From Peptococcaceae bacterium (lineage in GTDB: Bacteria; Bacillota; Peptococcia; Peptococcales; Peptococcaceae), in the NCBI GenBank assembly GCA_900756555.1, contig CAAEKP010000104.1, positions 1 to 15,832 on the forward strand: a DNA stretch of 15,832 nt, written 5' to 3'. Both the position numbers and the translations under genes were made by a program. Shown one piece after another: positions 6,882-13,972 of the stretch. Every line of letters starts with the position of its first letter. Position 1 is the stretch's first letter. The notes under the pieces were generated by a model, which was given only the letters and a program-made list of their open reading frames with translations, was not told the DNA's origin and did not search any database.

Positions 6882-7252
6882 TTCTGGGCGTAGGAACAGA
6901 TATGATAGAAATAGATCGGATTCAGCATGCCATTGAAAAAAATCCGCGTTTTTTAGAGCGGGTGTATACAGAGCAGGAAGCAGCCTATTGCCAGCGCAAA
7001 AACAATAGCTGGCAATCCTTCGCGGCTCGCTTTGCTGCTAAAGAGGCTGTCAGCAAAGCGCTGGGTACCGGTATCGGTCCGGTGGCCATGCAGGAAATAG
7101 AAATCGTCAACGCAGCCAATGGGCAGCCTGCTGTGGTGCTGCATGGTGCGGCGCTGGCCCTGGCCGGGGAAAAAAATGTACAGCGTGTGCATATCAGTTT
7201 GAGCCATTCTAAGGCTTACGCTATTGCTACCGCTGTTTTAGAGGGGGAGTAG
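6878..7252 (+). CDS. acpS: Holo-[acyl-carrier-protein] synthase AcpS
   Basis: AcpS transfers 4'-phosphopantetheine from CoA to a serine of acyl carrier protein, activating it for fatty acid synthesis. The 124-residue protein has the usual length and both family motifs: GVGTDMIEIDRI at the N-terminus, with metal-binding Asp8, and RFAAKEAVSKALGTG, with Glu56. The start is TTG, giving MILGVGTD as in homologues, and it overlaps the glmM stop by 4 nt. The upstream site is weak (GGTGA at 6869-6873), so translation probably depends on ribosomes finishing glmM. The next gene begins 1 nt after its stop. Confidence 0.95.
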   Translation: MILGVGTDMIEIDRIQHAIEKNPRFLERVYTEQEAAYCQRKNNSWQSFAARFAAKEAVSKALGTGIGPVAMQEIEIVNAANGQPAVVLHGAALALAGEKNVQRVHISLSHSKAYAIATAVLEGE

Positions 7253-7253
7253 T

Positions 7254-8786
7254 ATGTATCTTGTAACAGCAGAACAGATGCGGCAGGCAGACCGCAAAAC
7301 TATAGATGAATTAGGCATTCCAGAAATGGTTTTGATGGAAAATGCGGGGAAAGCTGTGGTGGAATTCTTGCAGGAGAATTTTACAGAACTGCCGCAGAAA
7401 AATATTACTATCGTAGTGGGCGCGGGTAATAACGGCGGCGATGGTTTGGTGGTGGCTCGTTATCTGCATCAGATGGGAGTGCCAGTGAAAGTATTTATTG
7501 CTGCCGATAAGGGGCTGTCCCCCAGCGCTCAGCGCAACTATGACATTTTATCAAAACTGCCGGTGAAAATTTACTGGCTGGACAGTGAAAACAGTATGCA
7601 TCTGCTGAAAGTCACTGTGAACTACAGCGATATTCTGATTGATGCGCTGTTGGGTACTGGCATTAGCCGTGAAGTGTCCGGCAAAGCGGAGCAGATTATC
7701 GACATTGCCAATCGCCGCAGTTGCCTGAAGGTAGCTATTGATGTGCCATCTGGTCTGAACAGCGATAATGGGGAAATCTGGGGTCGCTGTCTGAAAGCGG
7801 ACTATACCGTGACACTGGCTCAGCCAAAGCGGGGGCAGTTCCTCAACAAAGGGCCTAAATACTGTGGTCAGGTAGTTGTGAAGCCCATTGGTATTCCAGA
7901 TGAAATGTATCAGGAATTAAATCTGAATTGCCAGATTATTGACGATGCATTCTTACAGCCATGTAGAGAACCGCGAAATAAGGCCAGCCATAAAGGTACT
8001 TACGGACATTTGTTGACTGTGGGAGGTTCCATGGGCATGAGTGGCGCTATCACATTGACTGCACGTTCCGCCTTGCGGGCTGGCGTGGGTATTTTGACCT
8101 GTGCTGTGCCGGAAGCAGTGCAGCTTCATGTGGCAGTGAATGTGCCGGAGGCTATGGTGCAGCCGTTGCCGGGGGGCAATCAATTCAGCATAGACTGTAT
8201 AGACGAGCTGCGGGAACTGCTGCGAGGTAAAAAAGCGGTGGTGGCGGGGCCAGGTATGGGCACGCGGGAAGAAACAGGCGCGGTCATAAGAGAAATTTTA
8301 CAGTCAGCGCGCTGCGCGATCGTTATTGACGCAGATGGTCTGAATACAGCGGATAGTTGGATGGATGTTATAGCAGAAGCAAAGGGACCAGTGATAATAA
8401 CGCCGCATCCGGGCGAAATGGCACGTCTGACCGGGTTGGAAACTGGCTATATTCAGAGTAACCGACTGGCGGTGGCTCAGGAATTTGCTCAGCAGCACAA
8501 AGTATGGCTGGTGCTAAAAGGCGCGAATACAGTCATTGCCACACCAGAAGGCAAACTCTATATGAACACAACTGATAGCCCTGCGTTGGCAGTAGCTGGC
8601 AGCGGTGATGTATTAGCTGGCATCATCGGTGCATTTTTAGCGCAGGGGATGATGCCGGACGAAGCCTGCTGCAGTGCTGTTTATCTGCATGGCGCGGCCG
8701 GTCGGAAAGTGGCAGAAACAATTGGGGAAATAAGCAGTAAAGCAGGAGACATTATAGATTTTATTCCATCAATTCTAACGAGGTGA
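7254..8786 (+). CDS. nnr: Bifunctional NAD(P)HX epimerase / ADP-dependent NAD(P)HX dehydratase
   Basis: The enzyme repairs hydrated NADH and NADPH: the epimerase half interconverts the R and S hydrates and the dehydratase half restores the cofactor using ADP. At 510 residues it is the usual fused form. The N-terminal YjeF domain (about 1-220) has GAGNNGGDGLVVARYL (56-71) and AIDVPSGLNSDNGE. The C-terminal kinase-like domain (about 240-510) has KGTYGHLLTVGGSMGMSGA, VIDADGLN, ITPHPGEM, LKGANTVIATPEG and the nucleotide loop AGSGDVLAG (448-456). The segment before that loop reads DSPALAVAG rather than the commoner GNPGMATGG, a mild divergence. The ATG is 1 nt after the acpS stop and its site GAGGGGGAG lies inside the end of acpS. 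The alr gene follows after 6 nt. Confidence 0.95.
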   Translation: MYLVTAEQMRQADRKTIDELGIPEMVLMENAGKAVVEFLQENFTELPQKNITIVVGAGNNGGDGLVVARYLHQMGVPVKVFIAADKGLSPSAQRNYDILSKLPVKIYWLDSENSMHLLKVTVNYSDILIDALLGTGISREVSGKAEQIIDIANRRSCLKVAIDVPSGLNSDNGEIWGRCLKADYTVTLAQPKRGQFLNKGPKYCGQVVVKPIGIPDEMYQELNLNCQIIDDAFLQPCREPRNKASHKGTYGHLLTVGGSMGMSGAITLTARSALRAGVGILTCAVPEAVQLHVAVNVPEAMVQPLPGGNQFSIDCIDELRELLRGKKAVVAGPGMGTREETGAVIREILQSARCAIVIDADGLNTADSWMDVIAEAKGPVIITPHPGEMARLTGLETGYIQSNRLAVAQEFAQQHKVWLVLKGANTVIATPEGKLYMNTTDSPALAVAGSGDVLAGIIGAFLAQGMMPDEACCSAVYLHGAAGRKVAETIGEISSKAGDIIDFIPSILTR

Positions 8787-8792
8787 TTTGGT

Positions 8793-9926
8793 ATGAAAGC
8801 ATACCGTCCAACATGGCTGGAAATTAGTCCGGCAAATTTACAGTATAATTGTGAAACAGTAAGAAAATTGGTAGGAAACGATGTAAAAATCTGTGCTGTA
8901 GTTAAAGCAAATGGCTATGGGCATGGCGCTGTGGAAGTCAGCAAGGCATGCCTGGCGGCTGGCGCGGATTTTTTGGCTGTGGCTATGCTTGGTGAAGCAA
9001 TGGAATTAAGAGAAGCCGGGTTTACTTGTCCTGTTTTAATTCTGGGCTGGACACCAGAAGAAGGCTATGAGCAGGCAATCGCGCAGGATATTCGTCTGGC
9101 ATTATTTGATGTGGAAGAAGCACAGCGGGTGAATGCAAAGGCGAAGGCCATGGGGAAAAAGGCGTATGTCCATTTAAAACTGGATACAGGAATGTCTCGC
9201 ATTGGGTTTCAGGCTGATGAAGCAGGTCTGGCTACGGCAGAGGCTATTTTAGGTATGGACAGTTTGATTGTGGAAGGTATTTTCAGTCATTTTTCCAAAG
9301 CAGATGAGGCAGATAAAACATTTGCTCGCGGTCAGCTGGCAACGTTTAAAGCGTTCAATGCACAGTTGGAGCAGCGCACGGGTGTGCGTATTCCAATCCA
9401 GCACATGGCTGCCAGCTCTGGCATTATTGACTTACCAGAGGGGCATCTGGATATGGTGCGGCCGGGAATTATGCTGTATGGTTTTCAGCCATCCGATGAA
9501 ATGCAGCATCAGGCTGATTTGAAGCCTGCCCTGGTGTGGAAAGCGCGTCTGGGCCGAGTTCAGAAACTTCCGGCTGGTCGTTTGATTGGCTACAACGGTA
9601 CTTTTGAATTACAGCAGGATACATTGGTGGCAACGGTGCCGGCAGGCTATGCGGATGGATATAATCGTTTGCTGAGCAATTATGGTTATGTGGTTTGTCG
9701 AGGCAAAAAACTGCCCATTATAGGACGTGTATGTATGGACCAGTTTATGGTAGACGCTTCCCAACTGCCGGATTTGCAGGCGGGTGATGAAGTAATTTTG
9801 CTGGGAGAAGAGCAAGGTGCTTCTCTTACTGTAACAGAGATGGCGAAGATGTTAAAGACAATTGAACATGAAGTGACCTGCGGAATTGCACTTCGTGTGC
9901 CAAGAATTTATCTGGAAGAAGAATAG
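8793..9926 (+). CDS. alr: Alanine racemase
   Basis: Alr makes D-alanine from L-alanine with pyridoxal phosphate, feeding the D-Ala-D-Ala of peptidoglycan. The 377-residue protein matches the family throughout. The cofactor lysine is Lys38 in VVKANGYGHGAVEV. The second catalytic base is Tyr286 in VPAGYADGYNRLL. The RVCMDQFMVD motif (312-321) and HMAASSGI are also present. It is expected in the cytoplasm as a homodimer. The ATG is 6 nt after the preceding stop with AACGAGGTG upstream, so it belongs to the same message. In many Firmicutes alr is followed by an EndoA antitoxin and toxin pair; here only the toxin follows, after 117 nt. Confidence 0.97.
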   Translation: MKAYRPTWLEISPANLQYNCETVRKLVGNDVKICAVVKANGYGHGAVEVSKACLAAGADFLAVAMLGEAMELREAGFTCPVLILGWTPEEGYEQAIAQDIRLALFDVEEAQRVNAKAKAMGKKAYVHLKLDTGMSRIGFQADEAGLATAEAILGMDSLIVEGIFSHFSKADEADKTFARGQLATFKAFNAQLEQRTGVRIPIQHMAASSGIIDLPEGHLDMVRPGIMLYGFQPSDEMQHQADLKPALVWKARLGRVQKLPAGRLIGYNGTFELQQDTLVATVPAGYADGYNRLLSNYGYVVCRGKKLPIIGRVCMDQFMVDASQLPDLQAGDEVILLGEEQGASLTVTEMAKMLKTIEHEVTCGIALRVPRIYLEEE

Positions 9927-10043
9927 CGGGGAAGTATGCGGCGGCTTTTGAGGGACGGCTCGCTCATGCTGTATCTGCTGGATAAGGGACACCATGCAGG
10001 TAAAAGGAACGTAAAAAATAAAGGGAATGTTGGAGAGAAGGTT

Positions 10044-10457
10044 ATGGCAAAAATAAGACGAGGGGATGTATTCTTTGCAGAACTGGATCCGGTGATTGGT
10101 TCGGAGCAGGGAGGGGTGCGGCCTGTGCTGATTATTCAGAATGATATGGGCAATCAGCATAGTCCTACCACCATTGTGGCAGCCATTACGGGGCAAATGT
10201 GCAAAGCAAAACTGCCTACCCATGTAGATTTAGCAGGCAGAGAGAATGGATTATCAAAAAATTCTGTGGTGTTGGTGGAGCAGGTGCGCACCATCGACAA
10301 ACAGCGTTTAAAAGAACGAATTTGCAGTTTAGATCACTCTATCATGGAGCAGGTTGATTATGCGCTGCAAATCAGTATGGGGCTGCGGTCACCGTTTGCC
10401 CGGGAGGAGGATACCGTTCATGACAGATCAGTTGAAGCGACTGGCAAAAGAAATTAA
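10044..10457 (+). CDS. ndoA: EndoA/MazF-type mRNA endoribonuclease (toxin)
   Basis: MazF/EndoA toxins cut single-stranded mRNA at short sequences and slow growth; a partner antitoxin normally blocks them. The product is 137 residues from MAKIRRGDVFFAELDP. It contains the conserved GSEQGGVRPVLIIQND with Arg26, and IVAAIT with Thr49, the catalytic pair in EndoA, followed by KAKLPTHV and EQVRTIDKQRL. It looks intact. I chose the ATG at 10044, 6 nt after GGAGAG, which fits homologue N-termini; the frame stays open back to 9936, but that part is not conserved. The usual family end (ALQISMGL) is followed here by about 23 extra residues encoded across the tex ribosome binding site and start, giving a 38-nt overlap with tex. 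No antitoxin gene is seen upstream. Confidence 0.93.
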   Translation: MAKIRRGDVFFAELDPVIGSEQGGVRPVLIIQNDMGNQHSPTTIVAAITGQMCKAKLPTHVDLAGRENGLSKNSVVLVEQVRTIDKQRLKERICSLDHSIMEQVDYALQISMGLRSPFAREEDTVHDRSVEATGKRN

Positions 10458-12591
10458 CTGGCCGCTGGGCAAAGTGACGAAAACGGTAGAGTTATTAGAT
10501 GAAGGCAACACGATTCCGTTCATTGCCCGATATCGCAAAGAAGTAACTGGTGAGATGGACGAAGTGGTGCTGCGGCAGCTGGCAGAACGATTGCAATATC
10601 TGCGTAATCTGGAGCAACGAAAAACAGATGTGCTGCACAGTATTGATGAGCAGGGCAAGCTGACAGCAGAGCTGGAACAAAAAATACAGGCTGCTGAGCT
10701 ATTGCAGGAAGTAGAAGATCTCTATCTGCCTTATAAACAAAAACGAAAAACCAGGGCCAGCGCAGCCCGTGAAAAAGGACTAGAGCCGCTGGCACTGGCA
10801 ATTCTGGAAGGTACACACACAGCATCTGCACAGGAAACAGCAAACTTATACATAGACGAAGCAACAGGTGTTACCACAGCAGAGGAAGCATTACAAGGTG
10901 CCATGGATATCATTGCAGAAATTCTGGCGGACGATGCGGAATTGCGTAAATTAGCGCGACAGCTGGCTCAGAAGGACGGCATACTGGAAACAAAGCTGCG
11001 CAAAACTTTGGACGAGGCAGAAACTACTCCGTATGAGATGTACTATGCCTACAGTGAGGCAGTAAAAAAGATTCCGCCGCATCGGGTGTTGGCCATCAAC
11101 CGCGGTGAAAAAGAAGAAGTGTTATCAGTAAAAATTGAGCAGCCAGCCGAACCAGTGCTGGCTGCCATTGCACGGCGCTATGGACAGAAACGACCTGCCG
11201 ATGGGCAGGCATTGTTTGACGAAGCTGCCAGGGACAGTTGGAAACGATTGATTGCCCCGGCTATTGAACGGGAAATACGCAATCAGCTGACCGAGCAGGG
11301 CGAAGCTCAGGCTATCAAAGTATTTGCTGCAAATCTGCACAGTCTGTTATTGCAGGCTCCTGTGAAGGGACACACCGTGCTGGGTGTAGACCCAGGTTTC
11401 CGCACGGGCTGCAAGCTGGCTGTCATTGACGACACCGGCAAGGTGCTGGAAGTGGGTGTGATGTATCCTCATCCGCCGCAAAAAAAGTATAAAGAAGCTA
11501 TGGCACAGATGCAGGATATGATTGCCCGCTGGAACGTGGATATCATTGCCATCGGCAACGGTACCGCATCCCGGGAATCTGAAGCATTAGCAGCAGATGT
11601 TATTCGGCAGTGTCCGAAGGTGCAGTACATTATTGTGTCAGAGGCAGGCGCTTCAGTGTATTCCGCATCGCCGCTGGCGAAAGAGGAATTTCCAGAGTAT
11701 GATTTATCGCTGCGCAGTGCGGTATCTATTGCCAGACGATTGCAGGATCCGCTGGCAGAGCTGGTGAAAATAGAGCCAAAAGCGGTGGGTGTGGGGCAGT
11801 ATCAACATGATGTAACGCCCAAAAAGCTGGATGAAGCATTAGGTGCGGTAGTAGAAGACTGTGTAAACGGTGTGGGTGTGGAGGTCAACACCGCTTCCAG
11901 CGCCTTGCTGCAATATGTGGCAGGGTTAACCCGCTCCACTGCGGACGGCATTGTGAAGCTGCGCAACGAACAAGGCAAGCTGATTAACCGCAGACAATTG
12001 TTAAAAGTGCCGCGTCTGGGGCCAAAGGCCTTTGAACAATGTGCTGGCTTTATTCGTATAGTGGATGGTGATAACCCTCTGGACAACACACCTGTGCATC
12101 CAGAATCCTACAGTGTGGCAGAAGCTTTGCTGCATCATCTGGGATATGATAAAAATGATTTAAACACGAATCATATCGGGCAGATTCGCCAACAGCTGCA
12201 AACCATTTCTGTCAAAGAGATGGCTCAGCAGTTACAGGTGGGCGAACCAACCTTGCGGGATATTATTGAAGCCCTGCAAAAACCGGGACGCGACCCGCGC
12301 GAAGAACTGGAACCGCCATTGTTGCGCAGTGACGTGCTTTCTATGGAGGATTTGAAACCAGGCATGGAACTGACAGGCACCGTGCGCAATGTGGTAGACT
12401 TTGGCGCCTTTGTGGACATTGGTGTGAAACAGGACGGGCTGATTCATATCTCTCAGTTCGGCGAGCGGTTTATTAAGCACCCTATGGAAGTGGTGGCAGT
12501 GGGCGATATTATCAAAGTGCGGGTGCTGGATGTGGATTTGCGCCGCAACCGCATTGCATTGACTATGAAGACAGGAGAAGAACAAAAATGA
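10420..12591 (+). CDS. tex: Tex-family RNA-binding transcriptional accessory protein
   Basis: Tex is a widely conserved nucleic-acid-binding protein tied to transcription and stress tolerance; its exact role is unsettled. The 723-residue product has the normal domain order: an N-terminal helical region (about 1-310, with IPFIARYRKEVTGEMDEV near the start), a YqgF/RNase H-like domain from about 320 (VLGVDPGFRTGCKLAVID), helix-hairpin-helix repeats (about 488-560, VNTASSALLQYVAGL and LLKVPRLGPKAFEQCAGF), and a C-terminal S1 RNA-binding domain (about 648-718). The start at ATG 10420 has AGGAGG (10405-10410) 9 nt upstream and gives the usual MTDQLKRLAKE; an in-frame ATG at 10354 lies inside ndoA and is rejected. 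It overlaps ndoA by 38 nt and the next gene by 4 nt. Confidence 0.95.
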   Translation: MTDQLKRLAKEINWPLGKVTKTVELLDEGNTIPFIARYRKEVTGEMDEVVLRQLAERLQYLRNLEQRKTDVLHSIDEQGKLTAELEQKIQAAELLQEVEDLYLPYKQKRKTRASAAREKGLEPLALAILEGTHTASAQETANLYIDEATGVTTAEEALQGAMDIIAEILADDAELRKLARQLAQKDGILETKLRKTLDEAETTPYEMYYAYSEAVKKIPPHRVLAINRGEKEEVLSVKIEQPAEPVLAAIARRYGQKRPADGQALFDEAARDSWKRLIAPAIEREIRNQLTEQGEAQAIKVFAANLHSLLLQAPVKGHTVLGVDPGFRTGCKLAVIDDTGKVLEVGVMYPHPPQKKYKEAMAQMQDMIARWNVDIIAIGNGTASRESEALAADVIRQCPKVQYIIVSEAGASVYSASPLAKEEFPEYDLSLRSAVSIARRLQDPLAELVKIEPKAVGVGQYQHDVTPKKLDEALGAVVEDCVNGVGVEVNTASSALLQYVAGLTRSTADGIVKLRNEQGKLINRRQLLKVPRLGPKAFEQCAGFIRIVDGDNPLDNTPVHPESYSVAEALLHHLGYDKNDLNTNHIGQIRQQLQTISVKEMAQQLQVGEPTLRDIIEALQKPGRDPREELEPPLLRSDVLSMEDLKPGMELTGTVRNVVDFGAFVDIGVKQDGLIHISQFGERFIKHPMEVVAVGDIIKVRVLDVDLRRNRIALTMKTGEEQK

Positions 12592-13718
12592 TAGCGTTAA
12601 CAAACGGGAAATTATATACCATGGAGGATGGCATTGTAGAACAGGGTACCATCCTGCTGGACGGAACCAAAATTGTGGCTGTGGGTGCCGATGTAGCTAT
12701 TCCGGCAGAAGCACAGGTAATTGATGTGGAAGGCCGCATCGTTACACCGGGTTTTATTGACGCACACACTCACATGGGCATTGATGAAGAAATCCATCAG
12801 CCAATCGGCGATGACTGCAATGAAATGACCGAGCCAAACACTGCGGAATTGCGGGCTATGGATGCCATCAACTATCGTGATCTGGCGTTTCAGGACGCTG
12901 TGCAGGCTGGTATCACTACAGTTATGATTACCCCAGGCAGCGCCAACGTATTTGGCGGTCTGATTACTGTTATGAAAACAGCAGGCAAAACCTATAAAGA
13001 AATGCTGATCAACGGCGAAGCCGGCTTAAAAATGGCTTTTGGGGAAAATCCAAAACGTGTTTATGGAGAAAAGGATAAAACGCCATCTACCCGTATGGCG
13101 ACTATGGCCATTGCGCGGCAGGGTTTTTATGAAGCCCAAGAATACATTAAAAAAAGTGATGAAGACAAAGAGTTCAGCTTACAGACAGAACACATTGCCA
13201 AAGCACTGAACGGTGGCATTCCAGTGCGTGCCCATGCTCATCGGGCTGATGATATTATGACAGCTATCCGTCTGCGCGATGAATTTAATCTGGATTTAGT
13301 GGTGGAGCACTGCACCGACGGTCATCTCATTGCTGATGAACTGAAAGAAGCCAATGTGCCGGTAACGGTGGGGCCAAGCCTGAGCAACCGTGCTAAAGTG
13401 GAGATGGAACACGTTACGTTCCGCACTCCAGGTGTATTAGCCAATGCTGGTGTAGATGTGGCTTTGATTACCGACCACCCTTGCACCCCGATTCAGTATC
13501 TGCCAATCTGTGCTGGCATTGCCGTGCGCGAGGGGATGCAGGAATATGACGCGTTTAAAGCGCTGACAATCACCCCGGCAAAAATTTTGAAAATTGATGA
13601 TCGCACCGGCAGTCTGAAAGCGGGCAAAGATGCCGATATCGTTGTGTGGGATAACCATCCTTTTGAGATAAAAGGGAAGCCTAATATGGTGTTTATAAAC
13701 GGCATTAAGGTTTGTTAA
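12588..13718 (+). CDS. Metal-dependent amidohydrolase (imidazolonepropionase-like family)
   Basis: A 376-residue cytoplasmic enzyme of the amidohydrolase superfamily. The metal-site motifs are visible: H60-T-H62 in GFIDAHTHMG, RAHAHRADD (His216, His218), His241 in VVEHCTDGH, and Asp297 in LITDHPCTPIQYLP. The C-terminal strand typical of these enzymes is present (GSLKAGKDADIVVWDNHPFE). It resembles the COG1228 group of uncharacterised amidohydrolases related to imidazolonepropionase. The substrate cannot be told from the sequence, and there are no histidine-degradation genes here to support that role. The ATG overlaps the tex stop in ATGA with AGGAGA upstream, so it is translationally linked to tex. 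It is the last gene of the long + strand unit, about 100 nt before a terminator. Confidence 0.88.
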   Translation: MIALTNGKLYTMEDGIVEQGTILLDGTKIVAVGADVAIPAEAQVIDVEGRIVTPGFIDAHTHMGIDEEIHQPIGDDCNEMTEPNTAELRAMDAINYRDLAFQDAVQAGITTVMITPGSANVFGGLITVMKTAGKTYKEMLINGEAGLKMAFGENPKRVYGEKDKTPSTRMATMAIARQGFYEAQEYIKKSDEDKEFSLQTEHIAKALNGGIPVRAHAHRADDIMTAIRLRDEFNLDLVVEHCTDGHLIADELKEANVPVTVGPSLSNRAKVEMEHVTFRTPGVLANAGVDVALITDHPCTPIQYLPICAGIAVREGMQEYDAFKALTITPAKILKIDDRTGSLKAGKDADIVVWDNHPFEIKGKPNMVFINGIKVC

Positions 13719-13818
13719 CCGGGCTTGTCTTTTTGGCAGTTGGCTTTGAAAAAATTTTTTGTTTTAACGAGTGTAAAAAATCCTGTATGTCAGGAAGAAC
13801 CGATAGATAAAACAATAG

Positions 13819-13870
13819 GCACCCTCGTATCTTTGCTGTTGGGCAAAAATGCGAGGGTGCTTACTTTTAT
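13819..13870 (+). terminator. Intrinsic terminator ending the cdaA-to-amidohydrolase unit
   Basis: The arms GCACCCTCGTAT (13819-13830) and ATGCGAGGGTGC (13849-13860) pair over 12 bp with one G-T pair. The 18-nt loop may fold further (TGC with GCA). The 3' side continues TTACTTTTATT. It is GC-rich against an AT-rich background. Confidence 0.8.
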
Positions 13871-13898
13871 TGAGAAAGTGACAGAATGATTTTTTTAC

Positions 13899-13928
13899 TT
13901 GCGTATTTTGGTAAAGATTCAGTATAAT
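13899..13928 (+). promoter_or_regulatory. Promoter for the LTA-synthase-family gene
   Basis: A perfect TATAAT (13923-13928) is preceded after 18 nt by TTGCGT (13899-13904), a partial -35 match. It lies directly after the terminator and about 45 nt before the TTG start of the next gene, so that gene is probably transcribed on its own. Confidence 0.6.
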
Positions 13929-13972
13929 AAAAGTCAAATGTATGTAAAGTAAAAAATACTGGGGGCATTTCA

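Noticed and set aside
9936..10043. 36-codon N-terminal extension of the EndoA frame
   Set aside because: The frame is open, but the sequence matches nothing in EndoA proteins, and the ATG at 10044 has a well-spaced GGAGAG.
10354..10419. Upstream in-frame ATG for tex
   Set aside because: It lies inside ndoA with no ribosome binding site; ATG 10420 has AGGAGG 9 nt upstream and yields the standard Tex N-terminus.
13775..13795. Small hairpin followed by a T run on the - strand
   Set aside because: The stem is only 5 bp (TCCTG/CAGGA) and there is no - strand gene nearby that would need a terminator.
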